64,000 nt of DNA from Vibrio taketomensis (lineage in GTDB: Bacteria > Pseudomonadota > Gammaproteobacteria > Enterobacterales > Vibrionaceae). Below are positions 17,776 through 25,307 of this stretch, in pieces. The stretch is from the NCBI RefSeq assembly GCF_009938165.1, contig NZ_AP019649.1, positions 1,612,001-1,676,000 on the forward strand, read 5' to 3'. The notes under the pieces were generated by a model. The model was not told where the DNA came from and made no database searches. It saw only the letters and a program-made list of their open reading frames with translations. A program made the translations under genes and the position numbers. The stretch's first letter is position 1, and the number at the start of each line of letters is the position of its first letter.

Positions 17776-17837
17776 ATAGTGAAGTTTGCTCTTTAACGAT
17801 ACTATCGCTGCCATGATTGCAATGACTGACTTTCACT

Positions 17838-18749
17838 ATGGATTTTCTTGCCCTTTCTCGAATTAGCCTAAAACATCTAACGGTGTTACACGTCATGCTT
17901 AGCAGCAATAGCGTGACACAAACAGCAAACACCTTATGTGTAACGGCTTCGAGTGTCAGTAAGATCCTTAGCCAGCTTCGAGCACAATTAAACGATGAAC
18001 TCTTCTATCGTGATGGGTCGCAGCTTGTCCCTACGCCATTCGCACTCAGTATTGCACCGCAAATCCACAAAATTCTCGCCAGTATGAACGGTATTTTGCA
18101 CCATGGCGATTTCAAGCCAGAGACATTTAATGGATCAATTTCTCTCTCCATGCGTGAGAGCACCTTTGAGCTATTCGCTGGTAAGCTCAGCCAGATTTGC
18201 CAACAACTCCCCTCAGCGAACCAAATCAAAGTCTACGCGAAAGAGCAGATGAGTTTTGATGCGCTAATTCGTGGGCAAGTCGATTTCATGCTGTTACCAC
18301 ATGACATCAGTCAACCGCCAACTAAAAGCCATGAGCTCGTTTGGCAGCAAATATTAAGTGATGAAATGGTGTGTTTAATGAGCCCAAACCATCCATTAAT
18401 CAATGAACTATTGACTGTCGATGCTTATCTCACCTACCAACATATTGGCATTCACGATAAAGACTTGTCGGAACCCTTCTTTGAGCAAAACTTAAAGCAA
18501 CAATATGGTGAGCGTAAAGTGGCAATCTCGGTATCAGATTTTGGTTCAGCCGCCGTGATGTGTCATCAGTCGACTTACTTACTCACTTGCTCAAAAATGT
18601 GGGCGAACCAAGCATATCAAGCACAAGGTTTGGTACAAAAACCACTGCCATTCGAATATGGCAAAGTCGCGTATAGTCTAGTTTGGAATCAAGCAAGCCT
18701 GAACGATCCTGCTCTGCAATGGTTGCATTCATTAATTGTTGGAAAATAG
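17838..18749 (+). CDS. LysR-family transcriptional regulator (upstream of the DUF3360 gene)
   Basis: A 303-residue regulator. The N-terminal winged helix-turn-helix (about 10-70) includes SVTQTANTLCVTASSVSKIL and LFYRDGSQLVPTP. The LysR substrate-binding domain (about 95-300) follows. The recognition helix SSVSKILSQLR matches that of the LysR protein at 21165 (SAISKILSKLK), so the two look like paralogues flanking the DUF3360 gene. It may regulate that transporter, by inference from position. An AT-rich stem-loop overlaps its stop codon. The inducer is unknown. Confidence 0.88.
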   Translation: MDFLALSRISLKHLTVLHVMLSSNSVTQTANTLCVTASSVSKILSQLRAQLNDELFYRDGSQLVPTPFALSIAPQIHKILASMNGILHHGDFKPETFNGSISLSMRESTFELFAGKLSQICQQLPSANQIKVYAKEQMSFDALIRGQVDFMLLPHDISQPPTKSHELVWQQILSDEMVCLMSPNHPLINELLTVDAYLTYQHIGIHDKDLSEPFFEQNLKQQYGERKVAISVSDFGSAAVMCHQSTYLLTCSKMWANQAYQAQGLVQKPLPFEYGKVAYSLVWNQASLNDPALQWLHSLIVGK

Positions 18750-19230
18750 CTAATAAAGCTATTTCATGACTAATATTGTTACTCTTGTAAATACAGCGCA
18801 CCGGTTTATCATTTTTAAACCGTATTTATTGCTTATAAAATTAATGACCTACCGAATAAACTGATAGCTGTTTTATGCCACTTATCATACTGGTCGCTTC
18901 ACTCTACGACTAATGTCTAACCGCCTAATCCTGTTTGTTTTTTCCTTTGGTAAGGTATTCACAACTGAAACCCATAAGGAATTTTAGTAAATGGTTGGTC
19001 TGTAGCTTTTATTTATCAATGCGTTTTAACATTAAAATAATAGAAACTTATTGATAATTATGACTACCAACCTTCAACTACAAATAATAATAACGACACT
19101 CATATAAAAACATTAATCGCGTTCTTTGCCGAAGAGGATATATAAACACATACTCCGCGCAGTCTTCGAGCTGAGAAAAATTACGTTTGTTGAAATACAC
19201 ATTTCAGATGTGTGAGCGAAAGGAATCAAA
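18750..19230 (+). other. Intergenic region upstream of the DUF3360 gene
   Basis: 481 bp, AT-rich, with no supported gene. At its left edge AAATAGCT (18744-18751) and AGCTATTT (18757-18764) form a weak stem-loop over the LysR stop. Near its right edge ACACAT-TTCAG-ATGTGT (19197-19213) is a perfect inverted repeat ending 17 bp before the DUF3360 ATG and just upstream of its AAAGGA ribosome site. It could be an operator or a leader hairpin. The rest holds nothing I can assign. Confidence 0.55.
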
Positions 19231-20739
19231 ATGAGTAGCACTTTAGAGTCCGTAGATATACGAACAAATAAGCCTCAAGCTAACCAAGACGAACCCTCTT
19301 ATGAACAGCAGCATAAGCCAAGATCGGAGTTTGGTTCCCGAGAACAGTATCTCGAGCATGAATTACAAATCATGGCGCCTAAACGCTGGCGTCCTAATTT
19401 GCCATTCAAAGATTATCGATTTGAACTAGAAGACACAATCCCTGCAATGGCGGGAACCATTGGTAAAGTGGTTATGGTAGGCGCAATTGCTGCAACCTTT
19501 GCGGCCGCTTTCGGCCTAAATGAAGGTTTTATTTTAGAAAACGTTCGTTATGAATTACTCATCGCTTCAGTTTTCATTATTCTTTTCTCTGGTTTTCTAC
19601 TACCTACTGCTAACCTTGCAGGCACACATGGCCCGCTGATCCCTTTAATTCCAATCGTCGTTGCGGCAGGCGGACACCCTATGGCTCTGGGGTTGATGAT
19701 CGGTGCTTTTGGTTTAATCTTAGCCATCAGTAAAGGTGGCAGTATATTGGCAAATCTCACCAGTAAAGGTGTGTGTGGCGGTCTGTTGCTCTACCTTGGC
19801 TTTGTTGGCACGGTTTCTCAAGTTAAGAAACTCTTCGCTTGGGCTGAAGGAATTGGCATGAGTCATATCGCATTTGTTGTGATTTTTTGCACCATTATAT
19901 TATATGCATTATTGGAGCATTTCCGTAAACGTTGGTTAGCCGTGCCTCTTAGTTGTTTATTAGGTGGTAGTTTAGCGTTTGCTATGGGCGCTCCGTTTTC
20001 TTTTCAAACCGAGCCAGGTCTGCCTAATATGAACCCTATGTATTGGTGGGGTGAAAACACAGGCTGGATGCTAGGCTTACCCACATTTGAACATTTTATG
20101 GTGGTATTGCCGTTTGCTATTTTGGCCGTAGCGATGTGGTCACCGGATTTTTTAGGTCATCAAGTGTTCCAGAAAATCAGCTATCCAAAACGCACTGAAA
20201 AAGTACACATGAACATTGACGACACCATGACGACAGCTTCTATTCGTCAAACGTTCGGTTCTCTGCTTGGCGGCGCAAATTTCACCTCGTCATGGGGTAC
20301 TTATATTGTGCCTGCCGCTATTGCTAAACGCCCTATTCCTGCCGGCGCTTTGTTAACGGCGCTGTTCTGTATCATTGCCGCTATCTGGGGTTATCCAATG
20401 GATTTAGCGATTTGGCAACCTGTACTCTGTGTTGCGCTAATTGTTGGTGTATTTGTTCCATTGCTCGAGGCGGGTATGGAGATGACGCGTGAAGGGAAAA
20501 CCACCCAATCGGCAGCGATTGTTGTCTTTTCTTCCGCGTTGGTTAACCCAGCATTTGGTTGGTCTCTCACCATGCTATTAGACAACTTAGGCTTAGTCGG
20601 CTGTAAAGAACGCAGCGGTGAACTGAGTAAAATGAACCGTTGGGTGCTACCCGGCATTATGTTTATTGTGCTCACAAGTGTGATGGCGTTAGTTGGTCTT
20701 CTTCCTGGACTACCTGCAATTATCCCAAGTTTCCGTTAG
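19231..20739 (+). CDS. DUF3360 family membrane protein, putative anion or nucleobase transporter
   Basis: A 502-residue polytopic inner-membrane protein. A soluble, charged N-terminal stretch (1-70) is followed by about 11-12 hydrophobic helices. The patterns TIPAMAGTIGKVVMVGAIAA, LLPTANLAGTHGPLIPLIPI and GLMIGAFGLILAISKGGS look like the helix layout of the xanthine/uracil and SulP (UraA) fold. I recognise the family as DUF3360; the transport role is inference. It is flanked by two similar LysR regulators and ends with a strong terminator. AAAGGA precedes the ATG. The substrate is unknown. Confidence 0.75.
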   Translation: MSSTLESVDIRTNKPQANQDEPSYEQQHKPRSEFGSREQYLEHELQIMAPKRWRPNLPFKDYRFELEDTIPAMAGTIGKVVMVGAIAATFAAAFGLNEGFILENVRYELLIASVFIILFSGFLLPTANLAGTHGPLIPLIPIVVAAGGHPMALGLMIGAFGLILAISKGGSILANLTSKGVCGGLLLYLGFVGTVSQVKKLFAWAEGIGMSHIAFVVIFCTIILYALLEHFRKRWLAVPLSCLLGGSLAFAMGAPFSFQTEPGLPNMNPMYWWGENTGWMLGLPTFEHFMVVLPFAILAVAMWSPDFLGHQVFQKISYPKRTEKVHMNIDDTMTTASIRQTFGSLLGGANFTSSWGTYIVPAAIAKRPIPAGALLTALFCIIAAIWGYPMDLAIWQPVLCVALIVGVFVPLLEAGMEMTREGKTTQSAAIVVFSSALVNPAFGWSLTMLLDNLGLVGCKERSGELSKMNRWVLPGIMFIVLTSVMALVGLLPGLPAIIPSFR

Positions 20740-20763
20740 TTAGACACTTTTTAAGACGAATAG

Positions 20764-20796
20764 AACGGTTTAGTGCGATGGTACTAAACCGTTTTT
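20764..20796 (+). terminator. Terminator of the DUF3360 gene
   Basis: AACGGTTTAGT and ACTAAACCGTT form a perfect 11-bp stem with an 8-nt loop, and the stem runs into a T-run. Confidence 0.9.
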
Positions 20797-21164
20797 GTCT
20801 CAATCTTTGTTCGATCATTTACTGATTCATATATTATTAGTCTGCAATTGCGCTGATAGCCTATGGTTCCTATTTAGATGGCATTTTGAATGCTTAGTCA
20901 CCCTTTAGGTGCTTTAAGTTATCGATTATTAATTGAAGCAATATGACGACGAGTGCTTTGCAGTGAAGAGATTGCCAGCTTTATAGTTACTGGCACAAAG
21001 ACTAAAGCCTCTCACTCGCTGCAATGTTGCGGTGTGTGAATGAATACAAACCTTCACATTACCTACCTTTTGCGGCGCATCTCACATTAACTCACTGAAT
21101 TTCCATTGAGTTAGCCGCTTCTCATTCTCTATATTTCTATTATGGAGATCATCGTGAGCGGCTT
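20797..21164 (+). other. Intergenic region upstream of the second LysR gene
   Basis: 368 bp without a supported gene. It should contain the promoter of the LysR gene at 21165. I see no clear operator or structured RNA. Confidence 0.5.
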
Positions 21165-22049
21165 ATGGGACAAAACCTCGATATTCAAAGCATTTATGTT
21201 TTGGTCAAAATGTATGAACTACGTAACGTTAAACTCGTTGCAGATGCGTTAGGAAAAACGTCCAGTGCGATCAGTAAGATTTTATCAAAGCTTAAGTTGC
21301 ACTTTGAAGATCCTCTGTTTATCCAAGGTCGGCATGGTTTTGAGCCTACCACCTTTATGGATACCAACCTTGCCCACCTTGAGCATATATTGGCGACCTT
21401 TGACTCCATTCAACATACCGAATTTTCGCCGCAAACCTTAAAGCAAGAAATCATCCTTTATGGGCACGCCCTGTTTTGGGATAACTTTGGCGATAAACTC
21501 TACCTTGCCCTACGTAAAGATGCGCCGTTAGCGAAAATCTCAATGCGCCAATGGAGTTTAGAGGCTCGCTCACGTTTGGTCGAAGGTGAAAATTCCGTTT
21601 TATTCAACACTTATGATGAAACTCTACCGCAAGTCATATTACAAAAATCCATCTGTGAAGTTTCCCCAACGTTTTATGTGCGTAATGATCATCCCGCACA
21701 TACGCTTGAAGAGTTAACTCACTATCCGTTTGTGATCACCCGCAACCCAGGTTGGAATGACGTTCGTTATCCGATGTTAGAACGTCTCGCCGCAATTGGT
21801 TACCGAGTCACGCCGACCGTGGAAGTCGAAAATACACTCGCGATCGAAAATATTGTGCGAAATTCCGATCATTACTCTTTTACGATGTCACGCCTGATCC
21901 CTGATAACTGCCGTGGTATTGCTCTACCTAAATTATCAGATATACGCGTTAAGTGCGTTATGAGCTACCACAGAGCCAAACAAAACGATCCTCAAAAAGA
22001 ATGGCTATACAACACCTGCCACCGCGTACTCAACCAACAAACTGAATAA
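21165..22049 (+). CDS. LysR-family transcriptional regulator (downstream of the DUF3360 gene)
   Basis: A 294-residue LysR protein. The DNA-binding domain (about 5-65) includes VADALGKTSSAISKILSKLK and DPLFIQGRHGFEPT. The effector-binding domain (about 90-290) contains YPFVITRNPGWNDVRY. Its recognition helix is close to that of the regulator at 17838. It probably has its own promoter, because a strong terminator precedes it. Targets could be the DUF3360 transporter or the small-protein array 265 bp downstream; neither is proven. Confidence 0.87.
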   Translation: MGQNLDIQSIYVLVKMYELRNVKLVADALGKTSSAISKILSKLKLHFEDPLFIQGRHGFEPTTFMDTNLAHLEHILATFDSIQHTEFSPQTLKQEIILYGHALFWDNFGDKLYLALRKDAPLAKISMRQWSLEARSRLVEGENSVLFNTYDETLPQVILQKSICEVSPTFYVRNDHPAHTLEELTHYPFVITRNPGWNDVRYPMLERLAAIGYRVTPTVEVENTLAIENIVRNSDHYSFTMSRLIPDNCRGIALPKLSDIRVKCVMSYHRAKQNDPQKEWLYNTCHRVLNQQTE

Positions 22050-22092
22050 GTCAACGCCAATTTATTCACTTAATTGGTTATTTTTCTTTATT

Positions 22093-22120
22093 AATAGGCC
22101 CTGATCGTTCGGGGCCTATT
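22093..22120 (+). terminator. Probable terminator of the LysR gene
   Basis: AATAGGCCC and GGGCCTATT form a perfect 9-bp stem with a 10-nt loop. The T-run after it is weak (GCTTGTTA), so termination may be partial. Confidence 0.6.
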
Positions 22121-22201
22121 GCTTGTTATCGTCCGTGTTACAAAGCTTCCACCAAAATAAATTATTCACCCATCGCATTAATTCGACGCAAATCACATAA
22201 C

Positions 22202-22216
22202 TTTCCAAAATGGAAA
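22202..22216 (+). promoter_or_regulatory. 15-bp inverted repeat upstream of the small-protein array (shared with yjjI)
   Basis: TTTCCAAAATGGAAA, arms TTTCCA and TGGAAA, lies 99 bp before the first ATG of the array. The exact reverse complement occurs 78 bp before the yjjI start (26927-26941). I do not recognise the regulator. Two exact 15-mers, both upstream of transcription units, make an operator likely. Confidence 0.6.
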
Positions 22217-22234
22217 CCCTAGCTTTCCTCTACA

Positions 22235-22250
22235 TGTGATCTATATCTCG
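22235..22250 (+). promoter_or_regulatory. Candidate CRP site upstream of the small-protein array
   Basis: TGTGATCTATATCTCG matches the CRP consensus TGTGATCTAGATCACA at 12 or 13 of 16 positions, with the left half-site perfect. It lies between the inverted repeat at 22202 and the first ATG. Confidence 0.45.
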
Positions 22251-22314
22251 GTAATATCATTCCTGTCGAGAGGGGAAACCCGCTAAAACAATCAAACAAC
22301 AAGGTAAATCAATT

Positions 22315-22524
22315 ATGAAAAACGCACTCATCATCGCTCTATCAGTATTCTCTGTTTCTGCTTTCGCAGCTGGCGGCGCAGCGTCTAACAACGGCTTAAA
22401 TGGTGACTTGATTCAACAAGCAACAGCGGCAGGTCTTTCTACCGAGCAAGCCGTACAAGGTGTCGCAACCGGCCATATTAGTGAAGGTATGACCGCTGAG
22501 CAGATGCTTAACACGGTGCGCTAA
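22315..22524 (+). CDS. Small secreted protein, array copy 1
   Basis: A 69-residue protein of unknown family. A clear signal peptide (1-18) ends SAFA with cleavage before AGG. The mature part is about 51 residues, with no Cys, a Gly/Ala/Asn-rich start (GGAASNNGLNGD) and a helical C-terminal half with two similar segments, LSTEQAVQGVATGHI and MTAEQMLNTVR. It is the first of four tandem copies, with a CRP-like site and a 15-bp inverted repeat upstream. The family and function are unknown to me; it is probably periplasmic or released. Copy 1 is identical in protein sequence to copy 3. Confidence 0.85.
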   Translation: MKNALIIALSVFSVSAFAAGGAASNNGLNGDLIQQATAAGLSTEQAVQGVATGHISEGMTAEQMLNTVR

Positions 22525-22593
22525 TCAAACGGCACACGCTGAATAATCTCAATCCAATATCTCAATAAAAGTCACAACAAAAAGGTATCAATT

Positions 22594-22803
22594 ATGAAAA
22601 CGCACCTCATCATCGCTCTATCTGTATTCTCTGTTTCTGCTTTCGCAGCTGGCGGCGCAGCGTCTAACAACGGCTTAAATGGTGACTTGATTCAACAAGC
22701 AACAGCGGCAGGTCTTTCTACCGAGCAAGCCACACAAGGTGTCGCAACCGGCCATATTAGTGAAGGTATGACCGCTGAACAGATGCTTAACACGGTGCGC
22801 TAA
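22594..22803 (+). CDS. Small secreted protein, array copy 2
   Basis: 69 residues, same layout as copy 1: signal peptide ending SAFA, short mature chain. It differs from copies 1 and 3 at residues 3-4 (TH for NA) and by Thr instead of Val in EQATQGVATG. The start is preceded by AAAGGTATCAATT, conserved in all spacers. The spacer to the previous stop is only 69 bp with no terminator, so the copies may be co-transcribed. Confidence 0.85.
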   Translation: MKTHLIIALSVFSVSAFAAGGAASNNGLNGDLIQQATAAGLSTEQATQGVATGHISEGMTAEQMLNTVR

Positions 22804-22874
22804 TCAAACGGCACACGTTGAATAATCTCAATCCAATATCTCAATAAAAGTCACAACAAAAAAAGGTATCAATT

Positions 22875-23084
22875 ATGAAAAACGCACTCATCATCGCTCT
22901 ATCTGTATTCTCTGTTTCTGCTTTCGCAGCTGGCGGCGCAGCGTCTAACAACGGCTTAAATGGTGACTTGATTCAACAAGCAACAGCGGCGGGTCTTTCT
23001 ACTGAGCAAGCCGTACAAGGTGTCGCAACCGGCCATATTAGTGAAGGTATGACCGCTGAACAGATGCTTAACACGGTGCGCTAA
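22875..23084 (+). CDS. Small secreted protein, array copy 3
   Basis: 69 residues, identical in amino acids to copy 1 and differing by a few silent bases (for example ACT for ACC and GCG for GCA codons). The signal peptide is 1-18 and the mature chain about 51 residues. The silent differences show this is not a simple assembly copy of unit 1. Function unknown. Confidence 0.85.
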   Translation: MKNALIIALSVFSVSAFAAGGAASNNGLNGDLIQQATAAGLSTEQAVQGVATGHISEGMTAEQMLNTVR

Positions 23085-23142
23085 TCAAACTGCACACGCA
23101 AAATAATCTCAATAAAAGTCACAACCAACAAAGGTATCAATT

Positions 23143-23360
23143 ATGAAAATGCACTCATCATCGCTCTATCAGTATTCTCTGTTTCTGCTTTCGCAGCTGG
23201 CGGCGCAGCGTCTAACAACGGCTTAAATGGCGACTTGATTCAACAAGCAACAGCGGCGGGTCTTTCTACTGAGCAAGCCGTACAAGGTGTCGCAACCGGT
23301 CATATCACTACTGGTATGAGCGCTGAGCAAATGCTTGAAGCGACTCAAACCGTTAAGTAA
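23143..23360 (+). pseudogene. Small secreted protein, array copy 4, frameshifted after the start codon
   Basis: Where the other copies read ATGAAAAACGCA, this one reads ATGAAAATGCA, one base shorter. Translation from this ATG therefore leaves the frame at codon 3 and ends after about 25 codons. The rest of the gene is intact in the original frame through TAA 23358-23360, keeping the signal-peptide core and mature part. Its C-terminus differs (HITTGMSAEQMLEATQTVK). No ATG, GTG or TTG restores the frame. It is either a real pseudogene or a one-base sequence error; with that base restored the product would be about 72 residues. Confidence 0.8.
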
Positions 23361-23721
23361 TTCGCAGCGCTCATGGATGAGCTCGCTTTCACGCTAGAAA
23401 GTGTCCCAATTGAATTACGACTGTTTATTTCACTAGCCCTGCATTTTACTCCATTACCTCCATCTGCTCTCTCATTCAACGCTAAACTGTCATTCGCTTT
23501 AATGACTCTTAAATCTACCTGACTTCGAGAAACCCTAAACGCTTAATCACGCGGGCAACACTGAAGCACAGCAAGCGTTGAGTATGAAGTCATAGCAATC
23601 TACTTTAGGTTCTTCGCGAAACAGGTGGCGGCCTTTCTTACAATATCTAGCTTTTGTTCTCTTCTGAAAAGCCCGTGCCCCTTTTCTGGCTAACAAGTTA
23701 ATCTTAATTAAACATGCAGTT
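23361..23721. other. Intergenic region with possible decayed coding sequence
   Basis: 361 bp without an intact gene. An inverted repeat CTCAT-GG-ATGAG (23371-23382) lies just after the array. On the minus strand (about 23520-23700) a basic frame reads KGRHLFREEPKVDCYDF and then breaks. An adjacent frame continues SVARVIKRLGFLEVR. This looks like a decayed gene end or a dispersed repeat, but I cannot name it. A plus-strand 49-codon frame at 23373 overlaps it and is not convincing. Confidence 0.35.
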
Positions 23722-24192
23722 TCAAACGGCTAAGCTAATTATTTCGGCACTACAGTAGAAAGGCATAGAACTATCCTTAAATAGTACATCTATACTTTGC
23801 TGTTTACTGGAGAAGAAAATTACGGCTGTTGTATCGAAAAAATCAAGAAGTCCGCGAAGCTTAGTGTGGAAAGGTGTTAGATACTGGTCAAGAAGGTGTT
23901 CGGTGTTTCTAATGATTAACAATGGTCGTTGCTCGTTACCGCACTCTCTCAGCAAGTGCTCTATGCTGTTAATTTCATGCTCACCCAATCGCTTACACGT
24001 TAACTGGGACAAGTCGACAACTTTACAGACAAAGCCCAGTTCCCTAGCTAACGGCTCTAAGGTACGTGTTGTATAACTAGCAGAGTCGAAGTCATTACCA
24101 TGCATTACAACGAGCCTAAACGTTGGGCCAAGTCCGACAGCTCTTATGCAACGTTCGGCAAAACGCTCTAACTCAGGATCGAATACCATCAT
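23722..24192 (-). CDS. Hypothetical cytoplasmic protein
   Basis: 156 residues, no signal peptide or membrane segment. I do not recognise the family. There is an alternating beta/alpha pattern: a strand FRLVVMHGNDF near the N-terminus, a strand FVCKVVDLSQL, a hydrophobic strand plus acidic residues RPLLIIRNTEHLLD that looks like a Walker B region, and a strand TAVIFFSSKQQ. There is no GxxxxGK(S/T) loop, so it could be an ATPase-like fold without a P-loop; this is inference only. AGGAAT lies just before two consecutive ATG codons, and the second (24189) has the better spacing. It is a single gene with no evident partner. Confidence 0.65.
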   Translation of the reverse strand: MMVFDPELERFAERCIRAVGLGPTFRLVVMHGNDFDSASYTTRTLEPLARELGFVCKVVDLSQLTCKRLGEHEINSIEHLLRECGNEQRPLLIIRNTEHLLDQYLTPFHTKLRGLLDFFDTTAVIFFSSKQQSIDVLFKDSSMPFYCSAEIISLAV

Positions 24193-24407
24193 ATTCCTAC
24201 TACCAGAGATTTAGTTTTCAAATGATATCAAATAACGGACTGATAGTAGATCTGAGTAGAACGAAAATGTAAGTTGGCCGCTAGAGAAACAAAAGCGCTT
24301 TCTGATTACTCCATTTATAATAACTAGCCAAGTCAAAGAGTAATTGGCCCGCTTCCACTAAGCTAAATGGAACAGCAGAGTCCTAAGCGGGACATCAAGA
24401 CAAACAA

Positions 24408-25295
24408 TTAAATATAAACACTCGGCAAAACAATCAAATTAGAAACTCTCACCTGCAACATCTGATGAAACGCGTCCATCTGCTGTTTCGAACATTTCTC
24501 CCAGAGTAAAGCCTCACCTACTACCCCATGATGCTGAAAAGCGTTAAGACGAATTTTCACGTCGCTTGGTAGTGAGTTAATCAATGCCGCAATGACATCA
24601 ACCTCTTGGTCCAAATCACTTTTACCTGGAATATGCAGCAGTCTTAATTCATGTAACTTGCTTGCAGAGGCTAGCGTGCGAATCGATTGAATCACGCGGT
24701 GATTATCTCGCCCTACCAACCATTGATGGGTTTCATTTTGCCATGATTTTAGGTCGATCATTGCGCCATCAAGGTAAGGCAACACACGTTGCCAACCTGT
24801 TTCCGGCAGATAGCCATTACTGTCGATAAAACAGGTTAAATGACATAGTTCTTGATCCGCTTTAATCGCTTTAAATAGCTCAACGATAAACGGCAGTTGC
24901 ATCGTCGCTTCACCACCAGAGATGGTAATCCCGCTCAAAAAGAAATGCTGTTTGCGGATAAGAGCCAGCACGTCACTCACCGTATAGTGCTTTACTTTAG
25001 GGCTCGAGCTACTTGGGCAGACATCCAAACACTGATCGCAGTGAGTACAAAGATTCTCATCCCACACCACTTTATAATGGTCATTTATGCTCAGAGCTTG
25101 CGTTGGACACCCTGCTACGCAATCACCACAGTGATCACAATGGTTGATGGTATAAGGGTTATGGCAGTTAATGCATTTGAAATTACAGCCTTGAAGAAAA
25201 ATGACCAGGCGATTGCCTGGTCCGTCAACACATGAAAAATTCAGAATGCGGTTAACAATCGCCTGCTTTTCAGAAACTAACGTCATTGTTACCAC
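24408..25295 (-). CDS. yjjW: YjjW: radical-SAM activase for the YjjI glycyl-radical enzyme
   Basis: 295 residues. The radical-SAM cluster motif C-x3-C-x2-C is in GCNFKCINCHNP (about 35-46). It is followed by two 4Fe-4S ferredoxin-type motifs, CDHCGDCVAGC and CTHCDQCLDVC. A glycine-rich SAM-binding region ISGGEAT follows, as in pyruvate formate-lyase activases. It would cut SAM to make the radical on the partner enzyme encoded 12 bp upstream in the same operon. The start is GTG 25295; ATG 25286 is a possible alternative. It is oxygen-sensitive by chemistry, so it should work anaerobically. Confidence 0.9.
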   Translation of the reverse strand: MVTMTLVSEKQAIVNRILNFSCVDGPGNRLVIFLQGCNFKCINCHNPYTINHCDHCGDCVAGCPTQALSINDHYKVVWDENLCTHCDQCLDVCPSSSSPKVKHYTVSDVLALIRKQHFFLSGITISGGEATMQLPFIVELFKAIKADQELCHLTCFIDSNGYLPETGWQRVLPYLDGAMIDLKSWQNETHQWLVGRDNHRVIQSIRTLASASKLHELRLLHIPGKSDLDQEVDVIAALINSLPSDVKIRLNAFQHHGVVGEALLWEKCSKQQMDAFHQMLQVRVSNLIVLPSVYI

Positions 25296-25307
25296 GTATC
25301 AGTGCGA

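Larger units (their letters stand above)
22315..23360 (+). repeat. Tandem array of four near-identical small-gene units
   Basis: Start codons are spaced 279, 281 and 268 bp apart. Each unit contains the 69-codon gene plus a conserved spacer with CTCAATAAAAGTCACAA and GGTATCAATT just before the ATG. Units 1-3 are almost identical at the DNA level, pointing to recent duplication or gene conversion. Unit 4 is frameshifted and differs at its 3' end, so it may be the oldest unit or one being lost. No transposase or terminal repeats are seen. Confidence 0.9.

Noticed and set aside
18744..18764. Terminator over the first LysR stop codon
   Set aside because: The stem is AT-only at its ends with no T-run, so it is mentioned only within the intergenic entry.
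22315..23360. CRISPR-like direct repeats
   Set aside because: The units are about 280 bp and contain complete genes; no short repeat-spacer pattern exists.
23373..23522. 49-codon plus-strand frame after the array
   Set aside because: No ribosome site, and it lies opposite equally plausible decayed minus-strand sequence.
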